Origin: CAVYHJ01 sp963768165 [NCBI: uncultured bacterium]
GTDB taxonomy: Bacteria > UBP4 > UBA4092
Direction: 5' to 3'
DNA length: 64,000 bases
Assembly: GCA_963768165.1 (NCBI GenBank)
Contig: CAVYHJ010000002.1
Location: 806,001 to 870,000, forward strand
The number at the start of each line of letters is the position of its first letter. Position 1 is the first letter of the stretch. The notes beneath the pieces are model-generated. The model worked only from the letters and a program-made list of their open reading frames with translations, did no database searches and was not told the origin of the DNA. The position numbers were made by a program, and so were the translations under genes. Below, in pieces: positions 52,034 through 60,860 of the stretch.

Positions 52034-52810
52034 CTATTTCACTCTTTTTTTCTGCATATTGTAAATTATCTGCATTACGATGCTATTGGGTGAAACCTTG
52101 GAAAGAAAAGCCATAAATTTATTGTTGAAACCGGGAATGACCACCCTTTTCCCCTGCATTAAACCTTTATACCCAATTTCTGCCACCGTGTCCGCATCCA
52201 TGATAGAACCGGTGAATAATTTCGATTCCTTCATATTGGCTCTGGCTTGGAATTCCGTACGTGTCGGACCGGGGCAGAGCGCGGTCACAGTCACGCCAGT
52301 GGATTTTAGTTCAAACGCCAGTGCTTCGGAGAAAGAAACCACATAGGCTTTACTCGCGTAATATCCCGCCATGAGCGGACCGGGTTGGAACGCGGCAGTG
52401 GATGCAACATTGAGAATTTTCCCATCTTTATTTTTTATCATAGCTGGAAGAAACAGCCGGGTCAGATGGGTTAATGCCACCATATTCACTTGTAACATTT
52501 GCAACCCATCTTCGACTGGAATTTCTGTGAACCTCCCATAGGTTCCGAAACCCGCATTATTGACTAAAATATCCACCGGTATTGATTTCTGCGATAACTC
52601 GTCGAAAATCTCCCGCGGAGAATCAGGTAATGACAAATCTTTGGGGATCACCGTCACAGAGACTTGCAGTGTTTTAGCCAACTCTTCCAACTTATCCCGC
52701 TGCCGTGCAACCAATATCAATGCATATCCCTCCCGCGCAAATATTTTCGCAAGAGAAAGACCAATCCCGCTGGAAGCGCCGGTAATAAGAACCGTTTTTT
52801 TATTCGTCAC
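52034..52810 (-). CDS. short-chain dehydrogenase/reductase
   Basis: Classical SDR: the NAD(P)-binding TGASSGIGLSLAKIF, NNAG in VDILVNNAGFGTY, catalytic Ser in VASTAAFQPG and Tyr-Lys in YYASKAY. Length 258 is typical. The start overlaps the methyltransferase gene by 4 bp (ATGA type), so the pair is translationally coupled. The substrate is unknown; the sequence resembles the DltE/YqjQ-like group of broad-specificity SDRs. Confidence 0.9.
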   Translation of the reverse strand: MTNKKTVLITGASSGIGLSLAKIFAREGYALILVARQRDKLEELAKTLQVSVTVIPKDLSLPDSPREIFDELSQKSIPVDILVNNAGFGTYGRFTEIPVEDGLQMLQVNMVALTHLTRLFLPAMIKNKDGKILNVASTAAFQPGPLMAGYYASKAYVVSFSEALAFELKSTGVTVTALCPGPTRTEFQARANMKESKLFTGSIMDADTVAEIGYKGLMQGKRVVIPGFNNKFMAFLSKVSPNSIVMQIIYNMQKKRVK

Positions 52811-53544
52811 TTACGTTTCCTGCCGCCGAAAACAGTCAATTCAAAAATTTTCAAATAACAATCCACATCTTTGAATCCGATTTCCCGGAGCCACTCACAC
52901 TGGTCTTCCACCGATGCCAAAATATTGGCATCTTTATCCGGTCTTTTATAATGCTTATCCGCCACGTACTGCCGGCTAATTTTCTTTCCTCTCTTCACCA
53001 GCGAAGTGTAGACAGAATCAATCATATATTCATCCCACACGCTTTCAACCCATTTTGTGGGAGAAGACACATGCTCAATATGAACAAACAAACCCGGCGA
53101 TTTAAGCAATCCATAGATTTCCTTGTAAATTCTTTTTTTCCGTTTATCCGGTTGATGGTGAATGGAAAACCCGGAAACAATTACATCAAACGGGGCAAAA
53201 TCGGAAACCGCATGGACCCATTGCGGCTCCGCGTAATCAATTTTGCGAAACGACAAATTGCCGGAATGCTCTTTTAAATCCACCCGCGCCGCGTCCAACA
53301 TCGTATCGGAAAAATCCGCCAGTAATCCTTTTGCTTTCGGGAATTGACTGAGAATCGCAGATGCTAAAATCCCGTTTCCGCAACCCAAATCCAGGAATGT
53401 CTTGACAGGTTTGGGTTGAGCGGCAATCAATCTCAGCATGACCCGAATCTGTTCCGCCGCCAGTGGAATTCCACCCCGCACTACTTCTAAAAACTTTTTT
53501 GCCAATGCTGGCGATTTCCAAACTTCATCCGAACGTTTTTTCAT
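52807..53544 (-). CDS. class I SAM-dependent methyltransferase
   Basis: The Rossmann SAM-binding motif FLDLGCGNGILASAILSQFPKAKGLLADFSDTMLDAA lies near residue 55, followed by FDVIVSGFSIHHQPDKRKKRIYKEIYGLLKSPGLFVHIEH, which is motif II/III in the usual order. Length 245. It is the first gene of a two-gene unit with the SDR. Substrate unknown; a small molecule is more likely than RNA, because no RNA-binding domain is seen. Confidence 0.9.
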   Translation of the reverse strand: MKKRSDEVWKSPALAKKFLEVVRGGIPLAAEQIRVMLRLIAAQPKPVKTFLDLGCGNGILASAILSQFPKAKGLLADFSDTMLDAARVDLKEHSGNLSFRKIDYAEPQWVHAVSDFAPFDVIVSGFSIHHQPDKRKKRIYKEIYGLLKSPGLFVHIEHVSSPTKWVESVWDEYMIDSVYTSLVKRGKKISRQYVADKHYKRPDKDANILASVEDQCEWLREIGFKDVDCYLKIFELTVFGGRKRK

Positions 53545-53598
53545 AAATAGAATGGCCTTTCTTGTAAACCCTAGTGTTTGCCTTGGAAGAGATTAGAA

Positions 53599-54027
53599 TT
53601 ATCTTTTCAGAATTTCCGATTCTTCAACAATAGGTATTTCTGAACGTAGTGATTCGGAAGTTTCAAAATACGACGCGCAGCAAAAATCGGTTTCCCAGAC
53701 ATCCACGCGGACGACTTTCACGCGGTTATCGTTGACCCGTTCGCTGATTTCTCCGTAAAACCATTTGGCGATATTTTCCGCGCTCGGATTGATTTTCTGG
53801 AAATAGGGTTTTTCATTCAGATTATAGTGGTCCAACTCTTTCACGACATCTTTAATATGCCCCTTCAATACTTTGAAATCAATCCCCATTCCCAATTTAT
53901 CCAATTCCTCACACCGGCAAACCACTTCCACATGATAATTATGCCCGTGCAAACGCTCACAATTCCCGGGATACCCGCGCAATTGGTGCGCCGCCGCAAA
54001 ATCTGTTTTTATCCTGATTTCAAACAT
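53599..54027 (-). CDS. queD: 6-carboxytetrahydropterin synthase (QueD/PTPS family)
   Basis: Second step of queuosine precursor synthesis (7,8-dihydroneopterin triphosphate to 6-carboxy-tetrahydropterin). The zinc ligands are in FAAAHQL and LHGHNYH, with catalytic Cys in NCERLHGHNY (C-x3-H-G-H), and a middle Asp/His (LDHYNLNE) is present. The ATG at 54027 has GAGGGG 7 bases upstream; 20 further codons are open to 54087. Other queuosine genes are not nearby. Confidence 0.9.
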   Translation of the reverse strand: MFEIRIKTDFAAAHQLRGYPGNCERLHGHNYHVEVVCRCEELDKLGMGIDFKVLKGHIKDVVKELDHYNLNEKPYFQKINPSAENIAKWFYGEISERVNDNRVKVVRVDVWETDFCCASYFETSESLRSEIPIVEESEILKR

Positions 54028-54165
54028 AAAATCCCCTCGCTTCCCTCTAAAACTCTTATTCTTTATCGTATCGTGATACTCCCGCAAAAGTCAATTTGAC
54101 GAGTTGTCCAACGTATGTTACCTTATCAATTCCTAATCATTCTTTTCAAAAGAAACTTTTTATTT

Positions 54166-56199
54166 ATGGCAGACGAAAAAATCAACCCGTCATCTGAATT
54201 TCTATTTACACAATCGGTTATTGACGCGATTACTCATCCCAGAGTCATGTTCCAACGGATTCAGAAACGGGACGGCACGATTGTGGATTTCGACAAATCG
54301 AAAATCGGCAAAGCGATATTTTCGGCGGCGGAAGCAGTGGGTGGAAAAGACCGGGACATGGCGGAAAATCTGTCAGACCGGGTAATTCTCTATCTGGCGC
54401 GAACCCATGACGACGGTTTATTGAATGTCGAACAAATCCAGGATGCCGTGGAAAAAGTATTGATTGAAAACGGTCACGCGCGAACAGTCAAAGCCTATAT
54501 TTTGTATCGGGACCAGCGCGCGCGTATCCGAAAAGTCCAAACGGGAAAAGTCCAATTAACATCCAAATTTCCGGTTATTTCTCCATCGCCTGAAGTCAGG
54601 GTGCAAACCTCCGATGATGAATTGGTGGATTGGAACAAAGAACGAATTATTGGAGCGCTTGTCCGGGAAGCCCAATTGGAAAAAGAAATCGCACTTGTGA
54701 TTGCATCCGAAGTTGAACAGCAAATTATTTATTCCAAAATGCAGGTGGTCACTGTCGGTCTAATCCGGGAATTGGTGAATGCCAAACTCATTGAATATGG
54801 TTTGATTCAGGAACATCGCTTACATGCCCGACTGGGATTGCCGGTTTACGACATGGAACAATTATTTTTCCCGGATACAATTTTTCCACCCAACGAACCG
54901 TCGTCTCCGACCAGTCTGGATTCCACGATTGCCAAAGATATTTATCGGCAATATGCCTTGACACGGGTTTTCTCCAATGACGTGGTCACGGCGCACGCGC
55001 GGGGACAGATTCATCTACATAATCTGGATTCTATCACGCGATTGGTAAGCGGGCTGGTTCCCCTGGCGAATCTCATCAAAAACGGACTTCTTCTACCAAC
55101 CAGCCAAACCTATAGGAAACCCGCCATTGAATTTTCCGAACTCATCACCCAATTGATTCAATTGGGCGCCGCATGGCAGAACTATTTTACTGAATCGGTG
55201 GACTGGTTGGCGTTTAATCTCCATCTCTCCACTTTCCAAATAAACCAGCAAGAATTAGATAAAGAAATTCGTAGATTTCTGACAGAATTAAATGGATTGG
55301 GAAATTCTGTAATTCATCGAATTCATTTTGTTTTTCCGAATCAAACCAATCCGGTGATACACGATATTTTCTCTAGTTTTCTCACGGAATATGCCAAGGG
55401 TGATGATATTGGAAGAAACTATTCCAATATTCTGCCGGTCATCCATCTATCTAATGAACTAGTTGGTGATGATCAAATATTTCACAAAATCGCAGAATTA
55501 ATTAACGAAAAACGTAAGATTGAAATTCACTTTGACCACCAGGTAAAATTGGATTCCTCCTATACAATCCATAAAGTGACGTTAAATATAGTGGAAGCCG
55601 CGGCAAAGGCAAAAGATAACCTTACAGATTTTCTCACTCAATTGAATGAACCTATTAAGTTAGCCATCCAAGCACATCAACAGAAAAATCAATTTATCAC
55701 CCATCTCCTGTCAACAGGGAAAAACAGCATATTATCTTTTTTGTCAGAATCTTTTGGAAATTCGATTCAAGAAAAAAATTACATATCGAGATTTGCGTTG
55801 GGAATTACAGGATTGGAACAAGCAGTAGAATTAGTATCTCTCTCACCCAATATGACGTTGGAAAAGAAGATGGAATTCGCGGTCACTGTATTGGAGAAAA
55901 TCATTGCACTCGTAAAACAGGAGAGTTGGAAATCCGGTCTAAACGTCTCACTCGAACCAACTTCTGAGAAATCTATCACCCACCGGCTGAGTAAATTAAC
56001 AGTTGGGGAAGGGATTCATGGGAATTGGACACCGGGAGCAGAGTTTGCAAAAGTTGACTCATTATCGCTTTATGAAAAGTTATATTCTTGTTTTGGGGAT
56101 CGTGGAATCATTTCCATAAAGCCCACGTTACCCGTAGATAGATTTTTAAAAGAAATATTGGATTGTACAGAAATTCCAGGATTGATTTTTCTTCCTTAA
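54166..56199 (+). CDS. NrdD-like protein with two ATP-cones, lacking the glycyl-radical end
   Basis: The protein begins with two ATP-cone domains (about residues 12-110, IQKRDGTIVDFDKSKIGKAIFSAAEAVGG, and 130-215, DELVDWNKERIIGALVREAQ). A large helical part then resembles anaerobic ribonucleotide reductase NrdD in HARGQIHLHNLDSI and the ten-strand barrel order. It has only two Cys in total, none of the four zinc Cys, and no RxxGY glycyl-radical motif at the end. It is therefore very unlikely to reduce ribonucleotides. A nucleotide-sensing or structural role is possible (inference). A longer start at 54115 is open; 54166 (MADEKINPSS) is preferred. Confidence 0.7.
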   Translation: MADEKINPSSEFLFTQSVIDAITHPRVMFQRIQKRDGTIVDFDKSKIGKAIFSAAEAVGGKDRDMAENLSDRVILYLARTHDDGLLNVEQIQDAVEKVLIENGHARTVKAYILYRDQRARIRKVQTGKVQLTSKFPVISPSPEVRVQTSDDELVDWNKERIIGALVREAQLEKEIALVIASEVEQQIIYSKMQVVTVGLIRELVNAKLIEYGLIQEHRLHARLGLPVYDMEQLFFPDTIFPPNEPSSPTSLDSTIAKDIYRQYALTRVFSNDVVTAHARGQIHLHNLDSITRLVSGLVPLANLIKNGLLLPTSQTYRKPAIEFSELITQLIQLGAAWQNYFTESVDWLAFNLHLSTFQINQQELDKEIRRFLTELNGLGNSVIHRIHFVFPNQTNPVIHDIFSSFLTEYAKGDDIGRNYSNILPVIHLSNELVGDDQIFHKIAELINEKRKIEIHFDHQVKLDSSYTIHKVTLNIVEAAAKAKDNLTDFLTQLNEPIKLAIQAHQQKNQFITHLLSTGKNSILSFLSESFGNSIQEKNYISRFALGITGLEQAVELVSLSPNMTLEKKMEFAVTVLEKIIALVKQESWKSGLNVSLEPTSEKSITHRLSKLTVGEGIHGNWTPGAEFAKVDSLSLYEKLYSCFGDRGIISIKPTLPVDRFLKEILDCTEIPGLIFLP

Positions 56200-57389
56200 A
56201 GAGTTTCGAGAATTTCCACCGGCTGGCTGTAATCCACACTATCCACATCAAAACCAAATAATGTCCGGAATTCGTGTCTATACCCCTCAAAATCGGAAAT
56301 TTGTTTGAGATTTTCAGTAGTCACCTGCTTCCAAAGAGAGACGCCTTCGGCTTGTACATCAGTGCGCATTTCCAAATCATCCAAGCGAATCCGGCTTTCT
56401 TTATCCAGAACTGGCTGGCGATTCGGCCCCGCCTGACTCAAGAATAGACGGGTTATTTGTTCAATACACCCTTCATGAATCTTTCTTTCTTTCATAATGC
56501 GATACAGCAAACTGATATAAAGTGGAACAACGGGGATTGCTGCGGATGCTTGCGTCACGACTGCCTTATTGACAGAGACCCAAGCGTGTCCGCCCAATTT
56601 ATTTTGCAGAGTTTGATTCAAACTCCGTGCCGTATTTTCCAGATGCTCTTTGGCTTTGCCAATCGTCCCGCTGCGATAAATCGGCCAAGTTAATTCCGGT
56701 CCGATATACGAATAAGCAATAGCACGCGCGCCTTGATTGAGTAAATTATGTTCCAACAGCGCATCCATCCAATATTGCCAATCTTCCCCGCCCATCACGG
56801 CAATAGTATCGTTGATTTCTTTTTCACTAGCGGCTGGCAGAGTAATCTCCATTACCTTTTCAGAAGCCAAATCCACGGTTTTACTGGTATACGCTTGTCC
56901 AATGGGTTTCAAAGTGGAGTTATGGACTTTCCCGGTTTTAGGATGCGTCCGGCGGGGAGAAGCCAAACTATAAATCACCAAATCAATCTTTCCCATTTCT
57001 GATTTAATCACATCCAAAGTTTGTCGTTTGAGGCTTTCTGAAAAAGCATCCCCATTAATACTTTTTGCCCACAACCCTCTGGCTTTTGCCTGCCGATGAA
57101 ATGCTGTAGAATTATAATATCCCGCGGAACCGATTTTATTTCCTTCCGGCGCGCGTTCAAAAAATACTCCCAAGGTTTTAGCTTGAAATGCGGCAGCAGC
57201 GGCAATTCGTGAGGATAATCCATAGCCCGTGGATGCACCAATAATCAGTGCATTTATCGGTGTTTCCGGTTTGGCCTGTCGTTCCAACACATGTTGGAAC
57301 TGACGTTCCACATTTTTTGCGCATCCCAAAGGATGCGCATTGATACATATAAATCCGCGAATTCGCGGTGTAATGACTTCAGCCGACAT
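56196..57389 (-). CDS. fabV: enoyl-ACP reductase FabV (trans-2-enoyl-CoA reductase type)
   Basis: Last step of fatty-acid elongation with NADH, triclosan-resistant type. Motifs: FICINAHPLGCAKNV, NAD-binding LIIGASTGYGLSSRIAAA and LVIYSLASPRRTHP. The catalytic Y-x8-K is in PIYRSGTIGKAKEHLE, and the end holds RNPVL-like and C-terminal PF07055 segments. Length 397 is normal. It overlaps the NrdD-like gene by 4 bp at their 3' ends on opposite strands. Confidence 0.95.
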   Translation of the reverse strand: MSAEVITPRIRGFICINAHPLGCAKNVERQFQHVLERQAKPETPINALIIGASTGYGLSSRIAAAAAFQAKTLGVFFERAPEGNKIGSAGYYNSTAFHRQAKARGLWAKSINGDAFSESLKRQTLDVIKSEMGKIDLVIYSLASPRRTHPKTGKVHNSTLKPIGQAYTSKTVDLASEKVMEITLPAASEKEINDTIAVMGGEDWQYWMDALLEHNLLNQGARAIAYSYIGPELTWPIYRSGTIGKAKEHLENTARSLNQTLQNKLGGHAWVSVNKAVVTQASAAIPVVPLYISLLYRIMKERKIHEGCIEQITRLFLSQAGPNRQPVLDKESRIRLDDLEMRTDVQAEGVSLWKQVTTENLKQISDFEGYRHEFRTLFGFDVDSVDYSQPVEILETL

Positions 57390-57474
57390 TGCTTTGTAAT
57401 CCTTTCAAAAGGTTGCTAGGATTATAACATTTGACAGAGTTCTTATCTACCCGTATTATCGGGTTCTAAATTCT

Positions 57475-59589
57475 ATGATAGCAAAAAACGTTCGAGTGAA
57501 CAGAGAACCGGCCAATCCAACGGCACGCATTGTGCTTTTGTATCTCCTCGCGACAACTTTAATTTCTTGTCTTCCCATCGGAAAAGGACCGTTATTCCTG
57601 CTCTTCGCGGAACTTTTTGTCTCTTCCCTTCGTGACACTTTTCTGTTTGCATTACTGGTATCGTCAGCACTTTTTTACGGATATTTATTGGTACAATTCC
57701 TAGGAATAAAAACAGCAGGCCGATTGGAAATAATTTTGATTTCTGCCGGTCTGGGGATTGGTTTGGAATCACTATTTATTTTTGCTTTGGGATTCATCAA
57801 TTTGTTTTATGCGGGTTTAAGTTTTGGATTAACCATTATCTTTTCCATTCCCGCTCTTATGTTTCTAATTTGGAAATGTGGTAAGAATATTGCCATTCTG
57901 CGGATAACTCTTTCCAAAAGTCCAGATGCGCATATCCATCGATTTTTACTTTATGCAATGAGTATCTTTACATTCTTACAACTGCTTGTTGCCTATCTCC
58001 CTCCGGTGGGATACGATGCGTTGGAATATCATTTTGGCGGGCCAACGTATTATGTCCAAATTCATAAATTAGGTTATCTTTGGGGCAACGCTTATGCAGC
58101 GTTCCCGGCAAATATGGAAATGTTAAATACGTGGGGGATGTTACTCCACAATGAGATTATCGGGAAACTTTTTATCTGGTTTGTGGGATTACTTACAACC
58201 TGGGCGATTTATTATACCGGCAAAAAACATTTTTCCTCTCTCACGGGTGCCATGGCGGGAAGTATGTTTGCGGCATTGCCCATGCTGGTCAAACTGAATC
58301 TGCAAGGGAATATTGATATTGCGATGGCATGCTTTTCGGTATTTTCTTTTCTAAGTTTCCTGAATTGGGAAAAAGAAAAAAGAAATTCCGATTTGGTTCT
58401 TTGTGGAATATTTTCAGGACTAGCTCTGGGTTGTAAATACATCATTATTACACTCAATGTATTACCTCTTCTTATCCTCATTTTCTTTTATCAAAAAGTA
58501 GAGAATAAAAAGCTATCCACATTATTTCTTTTTTGTATAAGTTCCTTTATCGTCTTTGTACCCTGGTTATTGAAAAATTTTTTCTTGACCGGCAATCCCG
58601 TTTTCCCCCTTGCCTACTCGTTTTTGGGAGGATATGAATGGAATAATTTTGTGTCGCATAAATTCGTTGAAGCCCACGCGCCCGTATTAGATTTTATACA
58701 TCTTCTAAATGATCATAAAGGCCTTTTTTTACCTATATCGAGCGCTCCTTACACCTTGATTCCCATCCTTTTTCTGCCTGTTCTTTTCTTAATCAATAAA
58801 TCCTCATATGTATGGAAACCCTTACTCATATACCTTGGAATCAGTTATCTGGGTTGGGTATTCACCCATCACGTTGACCGTTTTCTGATTCCCGTTTTTC
58901 CATTTCTCTGTTTGGCGGTGAGTATTGTTCTGGCAAGCGGGTTGGAAAATATTTATAACGCCACGGGAAAAGGCGGATATCGTGGTCTATTAGCACTTTT
59001 GGGAATTAGTTGTATTCTACTAAATGGCGCCTATCAATTTTTTACTTGTCAAAATATTTTCGATACCACAGCCAAGAATGCAAAAGTTACTTTGGTAAAG
59101 ATTGAGGGGAAGCCTGACCAACTTTCTTTCGGTTACGGCGGGCCTTTTACCAAAGAATTTCACTGGAAATTCCCGTTCCAAATCTCCTGGCAAAAACAAT
59201 TTCTCCAACAAAACGTGTCCACCTATCCCATCATTGAGTATATCAACACCCAATTGCCTGCCAACACCCAGTTATTATTTTTCGCGGAAGCCCGCCGGAC
59301 CTATCTTCAAAGATCGGCTTTGATAAATACGGTATTTGATCCGATAATTTTCTTGGAAATGGCAAAATATGCCAATACTCCGGAAGAATTAAAAGCACTT
59401 TTTCAGGAAGCGCATATCAATTATATATTCGATAATCCTTATGAATTAAAACGATTGACTGATTTTTACGGTGCATATATATCTCCCGACACCGACCCTT
59501 CCAAAGTCCAATTAATGACCGATTTTCTGCAAACACAAACTCAAGAAATCTATCATTTTCAAGGAATGAAGATTTATCAGATTAAATAA
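57475..59589 (+). CDS. GT-C-type membrane glycosyltransferase-like protein
   Basis: A 704-residue protein with about 12 membrane segments from residue 15 onward and a C-terminal extracytoplasmic region of about 170 residues. The segment YLPPVGYDALEYHFGGPTYYVQIHKLGYLWGNAY, with an acidic D near the first loop, fits the GT-C/ArnT-PMT-like fold that uses lipid-linked sugars. Short hydrophobic repeats such as GIFSGLALGCKYIIITLNVLPLLIL are typical. It lies before a DegT aminotransferase gene on the same strand, which fits an envelope glycan role. Substrate unknown. Confidence 0.75.
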   Translation: MIAKNVRVNREPANPTARIVLLYLLATTLISCLPIGKGPLFLLFAELFVSSLRDTFLFALLVSSALFYGYLLVQFLGIKTAGRLEIILISAGLGIGLESLFIFALGFINLFYAGLSFGLTIIFSIPALMFLIWKCGKNIAILRITLSKSPDAHIHRFLLYAMSIFTFLQLLVAYLPPVGYDALEYHFGGPTYYVQIHKLGYLWGNAYAAFPANMEMLNTWGMLLHNEIIGKLFIWFVGLLTTWAIYYTGKKHFSSLTGAMAGSMFAALPMLVKLNLQGNIDIAMACFSVFSFLSFLNWEKEKRNSDLVLCGIFSGLALGCKYIIITLNVLPLLILIFFYQKVENKKLSTLFLFCISSFIVFVPWLLKNFFLTGNPVFPLAYSFLGGYEWNNFVSHKFVEAHAPVLDFIHLLNDHKGLFLPISSAPYTLIPILFLPVLFLINKSSYVWKPLLIYLGISYLGWVFTHHVDRFLIPVFPFLCLAVSIVLASGLENIYNATGKGGYRGLLALLGISCILLNGAYQFFTCQNIFDTTAKNAKVTLVKIEGKPDQLSFGYGGPFTKEFHWKFPFQISWQKQFLQQNVSTYPIIEYINTQLPANTQLLFFAEARRTYLQRSALINTVFDPIIFLEMAKYANTPEELKALFQEAHINYIFDNPYELKRLTDFYGAYISPDTDPSKVQLMTDFLQTQTQEIYHFQGMKIYQIK

Positions 59590-59615
59590 TGTAAAATGGA
59601 TAACACTTAAAGAAG

Positions 59616-59647
59616 TTCAAAGTTTAAAGTCTAAAGTCTAAAGTTAA
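59616..59647. repeat. short AAAGTTTAAAGTCT-type tandem repeat
   Basis: The spacer holds repeated AAAGT(T/C)T units (TTCAAAGTTTAAAGTCT then AAAGTCTAAAGTT). A comparable run, TTTAAAGTTTAAGGTTTAAA, stands near 39600-39622 before the efflux operon's fusion-protein gene. It looks like simple intergenic filler. Confidence 0.55.
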
Positions 59648-59669
59648 AAACTATATAAGTAGGCGATTT

Positions 59670-60860
59670 ATGAAAAAACTAATTAAACGAAAACATTTTC
59701 TGCCTTTCTCTTTGCCGTCGGTGGGAAAAGAGGAAAAAAGAGAAATTATGAAAGTTCTGGACAGTGGATGGTTGACGACCGGACCGAGGACTTTGGAATT
59801 TGAAAAACAATTTGCTAGATATGTGGGTGCCAGGGAAGCCATCGCGGTAACCTCCTGCACCGCCGCAATTCATTTATGTCTGGCGGTTTTGAATATTAAA
59901 AAAGGGGATGAGGTGATATTGCCATCGCTGACTTTCCCTTCCACAGCCAATGAAATTGTTCATCTGGGAGCAACACCTGTTCTCGCTGATATAGAACCGG
60001 ACACTTTTAATATTTCGATAAAGGACATCGAAAAAAAGATTACCAAACGCACGCGCGCCATTATCCCCACGCACTATGGCGGTCATCCCTGTGACATGGA
60101 TAAAATTTTGGCCCTTGGGAAAAAATACAAAATCCCGATTATCGAAGATGCCGCCCATGCGCATGGTTCTCTTTATAAAGGAAAAATTATTGGTTCCTTA
60201 AAAAGTTTTGCCACGTGTTTTAGTTTCTATCCCACGAAGAACATGACGACCGGAGAAGGCGGGATGATTACCACGCAAGACCCGGAGTTGGCAAAGATGT
60301 TACGGGTTTATAGTTTGCATGGTATCCAGAAAGACGCGTGGAAACGATACACCAAAACAGGTAGTTGGTATTTTGAAATCATATTACCGGGGTATAAATA
60401 CAATCTAAGTGATTTGCAATCCGCTCTGGGTCTTGCTCAATTAAAGAAATTAAATTCATTTATCAAAGCGCGAATTAAATTAGCCAAACGTTACACCCAA
60501 CTTCTCTCCCAAATTCCAGAGATACAAATTCCAACCGCCAAACCTTACGTTACACATAATTGGCATCTTTATCCGATTTTAGGAAAAAACTGGACGTTCC
60601 AACAACGTAATCGGGTGATAGACTTTTTAAGGCAATGGAATATCGGCACGAGTGTCCATTTCATCCCTATCCATCACCATCCCTATTACCGCAAACGATT
60701 TAAAAATAATTCTCTCCCCGTGACTGACTCAGTTTATTCCCGTCTTATTACCCTACCCATCTATCCCGGCATGACAATGAAAGATGTCGAATATGTGGTT
60801 TCGGTATTAGAACATGGTTTGGCAGGTAAGGGATTTAGGTTAAAAGTAAAACGCTTATGA
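59670..60860 (+). CDS. DegT/DnrJ/EryC1/StrS-family aminotransferase
   Basis: A PLP-dependent sugar aminotransferase. The catalytic lysine is in CFSFYPTKNMTTGEGGMITT. Other family motifs are VTSCTAAIHLCLAVL (PLP phosphate region), IPTHYGGHPCDMDKI and IEDAAHAHGSLYKGKI (Asp that pairs with the PLP ring). Length 396 is typical. Such enzymes make amino sugars for surface polysaccharides, in keeping with the preceding membrane glycosyltransferase. The stop overlaps the next start by 4 bp, so the downstream STAND gene is translationally coupled. Confidence 0.93.
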   Translation: MKKLIKRKHFLPFSLPSVGKEEKREIMKVLDSGWLTTGPRTLEFEKQFARYVGAREAIAVTSCTAAIHLCLAVLNIKKGDEVILPSLTFPSTANEIVHLGATPVLADIEPDTFNISIKDIEKKITKRTRAIIPTHYGGHPCDMDKILALGKKYKIPIIEDAAHAHGSLYKGKIIGSLKSFATCFSFYPTKNMTTGEGGMITTQDPELAKMLRVYSLHGIQKDAWKRYTKTGSWYFEIILPGYKYNLSDLQSALGLAQLKKLNSFIKARIKLAKRYTQLLSQIPEIQIPTAKPYVTHNWHLYPILGKNWTFQQRNRVIDFLRQWNIGTSVHFIPIHHHPYYRKRFKNNSLPVTDSVYSRLITLPIYPGMTMKDVEYVVSVLEHGLAGKGFRLKVKRL

